DNA from: Microbacterium profundi
GTDB lineage: Bacteria > Actinomycetota > Actinomycetes > Actinomycetales > Microbacteriaceae
Reading direction: 5' to 3'
DNA length: 64,000 bases
Assembly (NCBI RefSeq): GCF_000763375.1
Contig: NZ_JPSY01000001.1
Coordinates: 682,001 to 746,000, forward strand
Positions 1-8,035 of this stretch are shown in pieces (position 1 is the stretch's first letter; each line of letters starts with the position of its first letter). Position numbers and translations under genes: made by a program. A model generated the notes under the pieces. The model had not been told where the DNA came from, searched no databases, and saw only the letters and a program-made list of their open reading frames with translations.

Positions 1-722
1 CGTTTCTCACTACGGTCGTAGTCGTCCTGGCGTCCCGCCTGGACGGCATCGAGACCGCGGGACGCGTCCAACTCGCGATCTTCCTCGGAACCGCGCCCCT
101 CATGATTCTCGGGGCATTCAATAACTCGTGGGCGCCGATGATCTATCGGGCTTCCAATCAGGAGCGAGCCCGTTTGCTCAGCCAATCGAGCCAAGTCATC
201 TCGGTCATCGTGTTCGCGCTGATCGGCGGGTTCTGCTTGCTGGTCGAACCGGTCGCCCGTTTCATCGCTGGCCCCGAGCTATACTCCGGCGACCTAACTC
301 GTTTTGCGCTTGTCGTGGCTACCGCCACGCCATTCATGGCGTTGTACCTGATGAACATCAACGAAGTCTTCCGAACCGGGAGGACGGGGCCGCTCGCTTT
401 CACGACGCCGTCCGCGGCGGCTTTGGCTATCGGCGCCGCACTCGCTCTGCATGCGACTTTAACGGTCGGTGTACTCGCCTTCGCAATAGTCCTACCTGTG
501 TTCCATCTGATGATGGGGTTGATCAGCATCTGGTTGCGTTCCCGAGCTGGCGGCGCGCCCCCGCGGATCGGTGGCGCGCTTCCGGGGCTTGCCGCTGCCC
601 TCGCCCTGCCCTTGGTGCTGGTCTCGGTGACGGTACCGCTGTGGGCGTCCGTTCTTGGCGTACTCCTCCTTGGCGCGACGTTCGTCTTCGCCTCTCGGCA
701 CGCCATCGCGGCTGTCCGGTAA
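1..722 (+). CDS. Polysaccharide flippase (Wzx-like), 3' fragment
   Basis: This is the C-terminal part of a multi-spanning membrane protein. The frame is open from base 3 to the TAA at 720-722, so the true start lies left of the window and about 239 residues are visible. The visible part has several hydrophobic segments typical of the last helices of the MATE-like polysaccharide exporters that flip lipid-linked repeat units. It ends 29 bp from the convergent pseF-like gene, which fits the flippase of the glycan that receives pseudaminic acid. An uncharacterised multi-spanning transporter remains possible because the N-terminal half is missing. Confidence 0.6.
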   Translation, partial: FLTTVVVVLASRLDGIETAGRVQLAIFLGTAPLMILGAFNNSWAPMIYRASNQERARLLSQSSQVISVIVFALIGGFCLLVEPVARFIAGPELYSGDLTRFALVVATATPFMALYLMNINEVFRTGRTGPLAFTTPSAAALAIGAALALHATLTVGVLAFAIVLPVFHLMMGLISIWLRSRAGGAPPRIGGALPGLAAALALPLVLVSVTVPLWASVLGVLLLGATFVFASRHAIAAVR

Positions 723-751
723 CCGCGCCGTCACGCAGCCGCTATCTTGCT

Positions 752-1483
752 CTACTGTCCGAGCTTCTTCTGCTCGATGCCGGAGTTGATAGCGGCGATC
801 TCCGGATGCGCTTCCAATAGCGCTATCAGTTCCTCTGCCCCGAGAGTCGCGGCTGCGTGACTTTCGATGAGCGCCATCAGCACTTCGCGGTCCTCCGGTA
901 CATCGAGCGTGATGCGGAATCGCGAAGCGTCCGCGGAGCGTCGGATGCTCCGCATGATTGCCCTCCCCGACCGGTTCCGGTAGAGATAGGGCGTTACGTG
1001 CTCGCGTTCCACGGAGCCCTGCGCGTTCGTGTCCGCATCCAACAACGCTTTGGCTGAAAACACCTCAAAATCAAGCCCACGCGGGTAGCTGCGCTCCAGG
1101 GTATTCGAGAGGTAGAGGTCATCGTCCGCCTCGGCAATGAAACAGTCGATGCCCTCGCTGATCAGTTCGCCGTCCACAAGCGGGCAATCTGACGTAACCC
1201 GAACCACGACGTCAAGTGCATGCTCGCGGGCAGCACCGGCGAAACGACCCAACACATCGTTCTCGCTCCCTCGGAACACGGAAGCCCCATGTGTCAATGC
1301 GATATCGGCGATCGGGTCGTCATCCGTTTTGGTCGTCGTCGCGACGATAACGGGATGCCGCGCCACGGCGAGGCGGTCGAGGTGGTGGGCGAGCATTGTC
1401 TTGCCGCCGGCTTCGAGCAGGACCTTTCCGGGGATCCGCGTACTGGTCATCCGCGCCTGAGTGACGATACCCACCCGTGTCAC
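752..1483 (-). CDS. Cytidylyltransferase of SpsF type, probable CMP-pseudaminic acid synthetase
   Basis: The 243-residue protein opens with a nucleotidyltransferase signature (QARMTSTRIPGK, residues 9-20), the N-terminal loop that holds CTP, and continues with the SGSD-like and SDCPLVD segments of COG1861/SpsF proteins. In this cluster it would activate free pseudaminic acid with CTP, the PseF step. It is of the SpsF type rather than the classical NeuA/PseF type, so the substrate is inferred from the neighbours. It starts at a GTG that overlaps the pseC stop as GTGA, which implies translational coupling, and it is last in the pseB-pseC-pseF leftward unit. Confidence 0.8.
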   Translation of the reverse strand: MTRVGIVTQARMTSTRIPGKVLLEAGGKTMLAHHLDRLAVARHPVIVATTTKTDDDPIADIALTHGASVFRGSENDVLGRFAGAAREHALDVVVRVTSDCPLVDGELISEGIDCFIAEADDDLYLSNTLERSYPRGLDFEVFSAKALLDADTNAQGSVEREHVTPYLYRNRSGRAIMRSIRRSADASRFRITLDVPEDREVLMALIESHAAATLGAEELIALLEAHPEIAAINSGIEQKKLGQ

Positions 1484-2604
1484 AGCAAAGCCCTCATGAG
1501 GGTCTCGATAACTTGGTCCGCCTGCGCATCGGTGAGATCGGGGAAAATCGGCAGTGACAACTCCTCGGCATAGAATGCCTCGGCGTTAGGGCACATGCCC
1601 CGCTTGTAGCCGGCGTCGGCGTATACCGGGTGCCAGTACACCGGCATGTAATTCACCTGCACACCGATCCCCTCGGCGCGCATCCGATCGAACACCTCGC
1701 GCCTGCGCTCGCCGAGAATCCGCACCGGATACAGATGACGGATCGGGTCGACGTCTGGACGCTGAACCGGAACACGAACTCCGTCGAGATCACTGAGCGC
1801 CTCGTTGTAGCGTTGAGTGATCTCAGCCCGACGACGTTTGAACTCCCCGAGCCGGCGTAGCTGAGTAAGCCCGAGAGCGCTGGCCACATCCGTGAGGCGG
1901 TAGTTCATCCCGAACTCATGCACCTCCTGGTGCCATGGACCCTCGGTGGTGATCCGGAACCGATCGGCGTCGCGGACGAGTCCGATGAAATGGAACTCGT
2001 GTGCGCGCTGAGCGACAACTGCGTCCTTTGCGACAAGGGCGCCGCCTTCGCCGGTGGTGAGGTTCTTCGTAGGGAAGAATGAGAAGGTTGTAAGGTCGGC
2101 TAGGTCACCAACGGGCCGCCCTTTGTAGGTGCTTCCGATCGAGTGCGCTGCGTCGTCAAGGATCAGCGAACCGACACTGTCGGCGATCGGCCTGAGCGCA
2201 TCGTAGTCGGCAGGATGCCCGGCGTAATCGACCGCAGCAATAACTCGCGTGCGCTCCGTTACAACGGCGGCTACCGCGGTTGGGTCGATAAGCGCAGTGT
2301 CCTCCTCCACATCCGCGAATACGATCTTCGCGCCGAGGACCGATGCCATCGCGGTCGTCGCTACGAAGGTCATCGGTGTCGATACGACCTCGTCACCTGG
2401 GCGCACGCCAATGGACGCGTACGCCATGTGCAGCGCCGCAGTACCGGAGGTGGCAGAGATCGCGCGGTGCCCGCCGGCGAGACGACCTATTTCGCCCTCG
2501 AATGCAGCGACAGTTGGCCCGGTAGTAAGCCAGTCACCGCGGAGGATCTCTGCAACGGCAGCGATGTCGTCGTCAGAGATCGACTGCCGTCCATACGGCA
2601 GCAT
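1480..2604 (-). CDS. pseC: UDP-4-amino-4,6-dideoxy-N-acetyl-beta-L-altrosamine transaminase PseC
   Basis: This 374-residue PLP-dependent DegT/DnrJ/EryC1 aminotransferase would aminate the 4-keto sugar made by PseB. The SGTAALHMAY segment near residue 55 binds the cofactor phosphate, DDAAHS holds the Asp that contacts the PLP nitrogen, and FFPTKNLTTGEGG carries the Schiff-base lysine. The length is normal for the family. It begins 2 bp after pseB and overlaps the next gene by 4 bp, so the three genes form one unit. The family also contains PglE and LegC-type enzymes; the PseC call rests on the complete Pse set around it. Confidence 0.88.
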   Translation of the reverse strand: MLPYGRQSISDDDIAAVAEILRGDWLTTGPTVAAFEGEIGRLAGGHRAISATSGTAALHMAYASIGVRPGDEVVSTPMTFVATTAMASVLGAKIVFADVEEDTALIDPTAVAAVVTERTRVIAAVDYAGHPADYDALRPIADSVGSLILDDAAHSIGSTYKGRPVGDLADLTTFSFFPTKNLTTGEGGALVAKDAVVAQRAHEFHFIGLVRDADRFRITTEGPWHQEVHEFGMNYRLTDVASALGLTQLRRLGEFKRRRAEITQRYNEALSDLDGVRVPVQRPDVDPIRHLYPVRILGERRREVFDRMRAEGIGVQVNYMPVYWHPVYADAGYKRGMCPNAEAFYAEELSLPIFPDLTDAQADQVIETLMRALL

Positions 2605-2606
2605 GC

Positions 2607-3596
2607 TCAGAGTCCGGTCTCGATGATCGCCGCGATCTCATCCCGCGTGTACCACTGGTCGTTGCCGTCAGAGCGGTATGCGAATCCTTCAGGCACCGGC
2701 ACCGCGCCTGTCGGCGCCCGGTAGCCCCACGAGGCGAGATCGGGCTGAATGATGAAGTACTTACCGTCTTGGATGATGACCGTTCGCCGACCTTCTTCGG
2801 GACTGATCATCTCCTCGTGAAGCTTTTCACCGGGGCGTAGGCCGACATCGACGAGTTCCGCGTCCGGCACGACGGCATAAGCGAGATCGGTCACCTTCAT
2901 TGACGGGATGCGCGGAATCAGCAGTTCGCCGCCCTGCATGAACTCGAAGGTATCGACCACCATCTGCACCGCTTCAGGGAGCGTGATGAAAAACCTTGTG
3001 CATCGCAAATCTGTGATCGGAAGGGGCATGCCCTTCTCCCCCAGCTGTCGAAAGAACGGGATAACCGAGCCGCGGGAACCCATCACGTTGCCGTAGCGAA
3101 CCACTGCGAACCGCGTCGTATAGGCCGCGGCGTAGTGGTTGCCGGTAATGAACAACTTGTCGGCGGTGAGCTTGGTGGCGCCGTACAAGTTGATCGGACT
3201 TGACGCCTTGTCGGTAGACAGAGCGACCACCTTCTTCACGCCCGCGTCAATCGACGCCTCGATCACATTCTGGCTGCCCAAGACGTTTGTCTTAACGAAC
3301 TCGAATGGGTTGTACTCGGCCGTGTCAACCTGCTTGAGAGCCGCCGCATGCACGACGAAGTCGATGCCGTGGAGGGCACGAGCGAGACGACGCTCGTCAC
3401 GGATGTCTCCAATGAACCATCGGAGACGCGGGTCATCGCCGAACAGCTGACGGACTTCGTACTGCTTGAGCTCATCACGCGAGAAGATCACAAGCCTGCG
3501 CGGATTTAGGTTGTCTAGCGCAAACCGGATAAAAGCTTTGCCAAACGAACCGGTACCACCGGTGATGAGGATGCTGGAGCCCTCGAGAACTGACAC
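2607..3596 (-). CDS. pseB: UDP-N-acetylglucosamine 4,6-dehydratase (inverting) PseB
   Basis: This extended short-chain dehydrogenase catalyses the first step of pseudaminic acid synthesis, 4,6-dehydration and C5 inversion of UDP-GlcNAc. The N-terminus has the nucleotide-binding GGTGSFG motif, STDKASSP follows around residue 125, and the catalytic YGATK lies just after it. The GTG at 3596 gives 329 residues and a normal PseB N-terminus (VSVLEGSSILITGG), with a G-rich ribosome site about 9 bases upstream. An in-frame ATG at 3629 would add 11 residues and is less likely. It is the first gene of the leftward pseBCF unit and is divergent from pseG-pseH. Confidence 0.9.
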   Translation of the reverse strand: MSVLEGSSILITGGTGSFGKAFIRFALDNLNPRRLVIFSRDELKQYEVRQLFGDDPRLRWFIGDIRDERRLARALHGIDFVVHAAALKQVDTAEYNPFEFVKTNVLGSQNVIEASIDAGVKKVVALSTDKASSPINLYGATKLTADKLFITGNHYAAAYTTRFAVVRYGNVMGSRGSVIPFFRQLGEKGMPLPITDLRCTRFFITLPEAVQMVVDTFEFMQGGELLIPRIPSMKVTDLAYAVVPDAELVDVGLRPGEKLHEEMISPEEGRRTVIIQDGKYFIIQPDLASWGYRAPTGAVPVPEGFAYRSDGNDQWYTRDEIAAIIETGL

Positions 3597-3706
3597 GTCG
3601 TATTGTCCCCCGCGTAGTCGGGATGGCATGGGGGACGCTCCCCCGAGCCCGTCCTATCCTAACGTGTGGGGTACGACCGATTCCGTCCGCCAAAGAGGAG
3701 CCGCAC
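3597..3706. promoter_or_regulatory. Divergent pseB / pseG-pseH intergenic region with perfect palindrome
   Basis: This 110-bp spacer must hold the promoters of both Pse units. GGGGGACGCTCCCCC at 3630-3644 is a perfect inverted repeat with 6-bp arms and a 3-base centre. TATCCT at 3655-3660 fits the actinobacterial -10 pattern TANNNT for the rightward gene. AGAGGAG at 3694-3700 is a strong ribosome site 6 bases before the ATG at 3707. No convincing -35 box was seen. Confidence 0.4.
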
Positions 3707-5203
3707 ATGACGCACAGAGACGTCCTCATCCACTGCAACGCCGGGACGGGATACGGCATGGGCCATTTGATGCGCGCATTGGCGCTTGCCCAGGAGGCCG
3801 CACGCCGCGATTGGCGCGTACGGATCGCTGGTGACATCTCAGACCTCTCCCGCGCGAAAGCCATTGGGACGGCGCCGGATGTCCCATTCCAATTCATGGA
3901 CCCGAGCCGGATGGCAGAGGAGTTGCCGGAGCTTGCGGAGGATGCAGCCGTCCTACACATCGATTCGTATTGGGATGTGCCGGAGTTGAGCCGTGAGGAC
4001 CTCCTGCTGAGCAACATGCAGGACGGAATATATGGCGTCCGCCGTGCGCATTTAGCGATCGACGCCAACCTCGGCGCAGAATTCTGGTTCGAACGACCGG
4101 ACCTCAGCACGCACCGGATTCTCGGCATCGACGCTACGGTGATCCGGGACCAGGTGAGGCGCCAGAGAGAGTTCGCGCCTGTCGCAGGTGATCGCCCGCG
4201 AGTGCTCGTTGTGATGGGCGGCACCGATCCTGATGCCCTCGCCGCGCGTGCCGCGGAGGCTCTCACCACAGTCTCCCAACCGCTCGCGATCACCGTCATC
4301 GCCGCAGCGGAGCGACATCGGCGTATCATCGACGCTTGCCGCCACACACCGCACCAGCTGACGCTACACACATTCGTCGAGGACCTCCCCGCGGTGGCGC
4401 GCGAGCAAGATCTGATCATCAGCGCGGCGGGCACTTCCGTATGGGACTTTGCGTACATCGGTGTGCCGATGGCATTGGTGTGCGCAGTGGACAACCAGCG
4501 ACGTGGCTATCGGGCCGCGATCGATGCCGGGTTTGCCGTCCCACTCGGCGAGCCACCTCACAACGACCTCGCCGAGCGGGTTCAAGGGCTCGCGTCGCTG
4601 TTCACCGATAGGAATTGGACGCAACAGTCACGAGAACATCTCCGTGCGTCCGTCGACGGGCTCGGCGCCTGGCGGATCGTATCGGCATGGGAGGAACTCG
4701 CCGGCATCCGGTCACAACGCGGCGGTACTCCGCAGGCTCTCACCGCTCGACGCGCGACCGCCGATGATGCTCGGACTCTCTTCGATTGGCGCAACGACGA
4801 CACCACCCGTGCGATGTCTCGAGACAGCTCAGTACTGAAGTGGGAAAGTCACCGCGCATGGTTGGAGCGCTGTCTGGCGGACGCAGACCGCCAGCTATTC
4901 TTGATCGAGGACGGTCATCGGAACGTCGCTACGGTCCGCTGGGATCGTCGCGCTGGCTCCGATTGGGAGATTTCGATCACCGTGGCACCTGTCAACCGGG
5001 GTCGTGGACTGGGTCGCGCCGCCCTAATCGCCGGCGAGAACGCGTTGATTTCCGCGCAACCAATCCGGATGCTGGCTCGTGTCCATGAGAACAATGCTGC
5101 CTCCCGGCGCCTATTCCTCTCCGCCGGGTACCTACCGCACTTGCCCGCTGACGCAAATGGTTTCGAAACGCATGCAAAGTGGCGATTGCTTACCGCACGA
5201 TGA
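3707..5203 (+). CDS. PseG-PseH fusion: UDP-sugar hydrolase plus GNAT N-acetyltransferase
   Basis: Two Pse enzymes are joined in one 498-residue protein. Residues 1 to about 340 match PseG, which removes UDP from UDP-2,4-diacetamido-2,4,6-trideoxy-altrose. GTGYGMGH near the N-terminus carries the conserved histidine of this GT-B-like hydrolase, and a second nucleotide-binding half follows. Residues about 347-498 are a GNAT domain, with NRGRGLGRAAL as the acetyl-CoA loop and ENNAASRRLFLSAGY near the end, matching PseH, which acetylates the 4-amino group. The ATG at 3707 has a strong ribosome site; an earlier in-frame ATG at 3623 has none and would add 28 unrelated residues. The gene is divergent from pseB and ends 18 bp from the convergent pseI. 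The two activities act consecutively in reverse domain order (H before G). Confidence 0.87.
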   Translation: MTHRDVLIHCNAGTGYGMGHLMRALALAQEAARRDWRVRIAGDISDLSRAKAIGTAPDVPFQFMDPSRMAEELPELAEDAAVLHIDSYWDVPELSREDLLLSNMQDGIYGVRRAHLAIDANLGAEFWFERPDLSTHRILGIDATVIRDQVRRQREFAPVAGDRPRVLVVMGGTDPDALAARAAEALTTVSQPLAITVIAAAERHRRIIDACRHTPHQLTLHTFVEDLPAVAREQDLIISAAGTSVWDFAYIGVPMALVCAVDNQRRGYRAAIDAGFAVPLGEPPHNDLAERVQGLASLFTDRNWTQQSREHLRASVDGLGAWRIVSAWEELAGIRSQRGGTPQALTARRATADDARTLFDWRNDDTTRAMSRDSSVLKWESHRAWLERCLADADRQLFLIEDGHRNVATVRWDRRAGSDWEISITVAPVNRGRGLGRAALIAGENALISAQPIRMLARVHENNAASRRLFLSAGYLPHLPADANGFETHAKWRLLTAR

Positions 5204-5221
5204 CGGCGGGTCGGGGTTTGC

Positions 5222-6283
5222 TCAGACCACGGACCACGTGAGCGGAGTGCCTCGCGTTACGTCGCGGGTGAACTGGCGGCCCTCGACCATTTCGAAGGCG
5301 TCCGACCGCAATCCACCGCCGGGACGAATGGACCGAACGTTCTCCGTGGTTACAGTGTCGCCGCACCGCACATCTACCACGACATAAAGCGAGCGGCGCA
5401 GTGCGAGAACGGCTTTTTCCTGCTCTGTCGGGCCGAAGGCAACACCACTTCCGACGGCGAGCCGCGCTTGCTCGGAGGCCACCACGAGTGCGCCGAACTC
5501 AGCGGGATTGAGTGAGAAGTCAGAATCGACTCCTCCACTATCGCGGTCGAGGGTGAGATGCTTCTCAATCACAACGGCGCCCAGGGCAGCTGCGGCGGTT
5601 GCGACCCCGATACCGAGCGTGTGGTCGGACAGCCCCACGGGCACGTCGAATGCATCCCGAAGCACCTGAATGTTGCCGAGCCGTGCCTCCTCAGGAAGCG
5701 CGGGGTAAGCGGCCGTGCAGGCGAGGAGTACAAGCTGCGTGCAGCCGGCGCCGCGCACAGCTGTGACGGCGGCGTCAATCTCGCCAAGCGTCGCCATACC
5801 GGTCGAAACGATCATGGGCTTACCGGTGCGGGCGACCTCGCGCAACAACGGCAGATCGACGATCTCGGCAGAAGCTGTCTTATAGAGTTCGACTCCCAGC
5901 CCCTCGAGAAAATCGATCGAAGTGGGATCGAACGGCGTCGAGAACGGGATCAGGCCATTCGAACGCGCGCGATCAAAGATCGCCTCATGCCACTCCCATG
6001 GCGTGTGCGCTTCCTGGTACAGCGAGTATAGGTTGCGGCCACCCCAAAGACCGTGGTCGCTCTTCACCCGGAACGCTGGAGCATCCGAGTCGATGGTGAT
6101 GGTGTCAGCTGTGTAGGTCTGGATCTTCAGCGCGGTCGCACCTGTTGTGGCAACCGCGTCGACGATCTGCAGCGCGCGCTCCAGATCGCCATTGTGGTTG
6201 CCGGACATCTCAGCGATAGTAAAAGCAGGATGTCCCTTCCCGATGCTTGCGCGCGATAGGTCGATGATCTGATCTGAAGTCAC
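5222..6283 (-). CDS. pseI: Pseudaminic acid synthase PseI
   Basis: This 353-residue NeuB-family enzyme condenses 2,4-diacetamido-2,4,6-trideoxy-L-altrose with phosphoenolpyruvate to give pseudaminic acid. AEMSGNHNGD near residue 21 and KIQTYTADT are typical of NeuB/PseI, and the last 60 or so residues form the SAF domain that closes the active site. The frame is open to an ATG at 6394, but the GTG at 6283 gives the usual family N-terminus. This start has only a weak ribosome site; it lies 7 bases after a TAATGT element and 5 bases after the stop of a small upstream frame. Confidence 0.88.
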   Translation of the reverse strand: MTSDQIIDLSRASIGKGHPAFTIAEMSGNHNGDLERALQIVDAVATTGATALKIQTYTADTITIDSDAPAFRVKSDHGLWGGRNLYSLYQEAHTPWEWHEAIFDRARSNGLIPFSTPFDPTSIDFLEGLGVELYKTASAEIVDLPLLREVARTGKPMIVSTGMATLGEIDAAVTAVRGAGCTQLVLLACTAAYPALPEEARLGNIQVLRDAFDVPVGLSDHTLGIGVATAAAALGAVVIEKHLTLDRDSGGVDSDFSLNPAEFGALVVASEQARLAVGSGVAFGPTEQEKAVLALRRSLYVVVDVRCGDTVTTENVRSIRPGGGLRSDAFEMVEGRQFTRDVTRGTPLTWSVV

Positions 6284-6288
6284 TGCAC

Positions 6289-6435
6289 CTACATTACAGA
6301 ACGACGTCTGCCTTGACAGGACAGGTCGAAGCAGAAGACGGCATCCACCCAGGAACCGTTGCGCATCGCCCTTGGAAGCTGGTACGACGAGCAAATCGGC
6401 GTCAGCTGGCCGTACCTCTCGTCACCGTGTCCCAC
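6289..6435 (-). CDS. Possible 48-codon leader ORF before pseI
   Basis: A perfect AGGAGG (6449-6444) sits 8 bases before a GTG at 6435. That GTG opens a 48-codon frame ending in TAG at 6291-6289, five bases before the pseI start. The peptide has no recognised domain and contains four cysteines. It may couple translation to pseI, which lacks a good ribosome site, or it may be a relic of a lost gene. Only the ribosome site and the spacing support it. Confidence 0.3.
   Translation of the reverse strand: MGHGDERYGQLTPICSSYQLPRAMRNGSWVDAVFCFDLSCQGRRRSVM
6291..6296 (-). promoter_or_regulatory. Candidate -10 element for a near-leaderless pseI transcript
   Basis: TAATGT on the minus strand fits TANNNT and lies 7 bases before the pseI GTG, so transcription could begin at or next to the start codon. 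No clear -35 box is visible. It overlaps the end of the small leader frame, so the two explanations of pseI expression compete. Confidence 0.3.
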
Positions 6436-6494
6436 TCGATCCACCTCCTGAGCGCGGAAGGCTATAGAGACTGATGTGGACTCCGAATTATGCT

Positions 6495-7871
6495 TCAGAG
6501 GCCCAAGTCAGGCGAAAGATCACCTCGTTGATTCAGATAGGAGCTCACCAGCCCTCGATACGCGTTCGTGGGCGGGACTCCTGTAATGCCCCAGCCGTCG
6601 TTGCCGAATGCGGAAACACCGTCAAGCGTGAGCCTGTTGAGGCCTCGCCCGAGTATCAACCCGTCAGACCGGTTTTGGCTAGCAGTGACGCCTCTCAAAG
6701 CGATATGCACCGCGTCAGATACCTGAAATCCCACATGGTGATTAGAGACAGAGACATCAACCAGGCTTACGGCGTTCGAGTTTGTTAGCGACACGGCTAC
6801 GCCTTCCGACGCCGTGTCACCGACGACCTGCGCGGACGAAACCTTGCACGTCGATACCCTGTCGAGCGAGTAGGCCGCGCCAGCCATCTGATGGTGACTG
6901 TTGCCGACCATATTGATCGCAGAATGCTCGGCGGAGGCGGCACCATGAATCGCAATTTGATTCCCTCCCCACGAGTAGTCAAAGAAGTTGTTGTTGATCT
7001 GTGAGGCGCTGTGCTGATGCTCATTGCTGATCATCACGTCTGCGTCATCGGGTTTGACACCCATTGCGTGAAATCGATTCGCATGGGCGATCAGGTTACG
7101 TGACTCAAACTTCTGGTGAAACGTCTTGTCGGCTCCCCCGACGTGTATTCCCGTGCGGCCCGAGCTGAAGAGCGAGTTCTCGATTCGCAAGTTTTTACCC
7201 CGCATCACAACTCCCCTGAGCAGCTTGAAGAACGCGCAACGCAGCACATGCCCGTCGATATCCGCGGCATCCGAGCCGAGGAATTCCACCCCCGTCGCTT
7301 GTTCCGCGCCTCGCTCGGGCGAGGAGGAGAAGGCGACCTGATCGAGAATCAGCCCGCTCTCCCTGACTTGAAGCATGGTGATTGGTGCCGCCGTGTGCAG
7401 GGATGCGCTGTAATGATCGGCGCCAGTGCCGATCACTCGCAATTGCCCTGTGTTAATAACCAAAGTTTTGTCAATGCGGAAGTGGCGGGAGCTCCCTGGT
7501 AAACCAAAAACGATTGTGGACCCACGGGACGCCGAATCCAGAATTCGCTGTATCGCACCGCTGTCGTCGACTTGACCAGTCCCGTCAACGCCTTCCACTC
7601 CCGCTTCGATACGAAGCGTCCGCGGCGTCGTATACGCGAGCCGCGCATCGATGGCAGCGCGATCCGCGTCGAGTAGCGTCTCGAGAGCCTCACGGGTGCT
7701 ACTGCGGGGTTCTCCGATAAGTTCGGCAACCGCGTTATCGTCCGGCTTCAGCGTCGCGGAAATCTTCGTCCCCGCGGCACCCGCCGCGACTCCGACCACC
7801 CCCGCGGCTGTTGCCGCTAGCGCAGTTCGCCTCGTGACGGGTGCTTGGAACGTTGCGTTATTCTCACCCAC
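6495..7871 (-). CDS. Tat-exported right-handed beta-helix protein
   Basis: This 458-residue protein begins with a twin-arginine signal: TRRTALAATAAG at residues 13-24 followed by an Ala/Gly-rich hydrophobic stretch. It should therefore be folded in the cytoplasm and exported. After a short helical segment, residues from about 95 on read as a pectate-lyase-like beta-helix, with regularly spaced turns rich in Asn, His and small hydrophobics and a DGTGQVDDSGAIQ opening as in phage tailspike and GH28-type proteins. No catalytic set could be assigned. Lying between pseI and the sugar transferase, it may trim, bind or anchor the Pse-containing glycan. The start is a GTG with a weak ribosome site. 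Confidence 0.7.
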   Translation of the reverse strand: MGENNATFQAPVTRRTALAATAAGVVGVAAGAAGTKISATLKPDDNAVAELIGEPRSSTREALETLLDADRAAIDARLAYTTPRTLRIEAGVEGVDGTGQVDDSGAIQRILDSASRGSTIVFGLPGSSRHFRIDKTLVINTGQLRVIGTGADHYSASLHTAAPITMLQVRESGLILDQVAFSSSPERGAEQATGVEFLGSDAADIDGHVLRCAFFKLLRGVVMRGKNLRIENSLFSSGRTGIHVGGADKTFHQKFESRNLIAHANRFHAMGVKPDDADVMISNEHQHSASQINNNFFDYSWGGNQIAIHGAASAEHSAINMVGNSHHQMAGAAYSLDRVSTCKVSSAQVVGDTASEGVAVSLTNSNAVSLVDVSVSNHHVGFQVSDAVHIALRGVTASQNRSDGLILGRGLNRLTLDGVSAFGNDGWGITGVPPTNAYRGLVSSYLNQRGDLSPDLGL

Positions 7872-7890
7872 GATGAACCAACCCTAGTAC

Positions 7891-7906
7891 TGAACCTGCT
7901 GGTTCA
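7891..7906. promoter_or_regulatory. Perfect palindrome in the beta-helix gene promoter region
   Basis: TGAACCTGCTGGTTCA has 6-bp arms around a 4-base centre and lies 20-35 bases before the GTG of the beta-helix gene. On the minus strand it overlaps a TTGAAC (7907-7902), and a TANNNT match (TAGGGT, 7886-7881) lies 15 bases further on. This is compatible with a repressor site over a weak promoter. No regulator gene is adjacent. Confidence 0.35.
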
Positions 7907-8035
7907 ACCGACCCTTGGACCCACGAAAACGTGTGTCTCTCAGGTGGCACAAACAAAGCGACACGGATGCCCGGCGGTGACCGGTGACTCTTGACGGCCA
8001 TTAGACGCGCGTATCACAGTAACGCCCGCGAACTC

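Noticed and set aside
3623..3706. Longer N-terminus for the PseG-PseH fusion
   Set aside because: The extra 28 residues are encoded by the divergent promoter region, match nothing in PseG, and the internal ATG at 3707 has a strong ribosome site.
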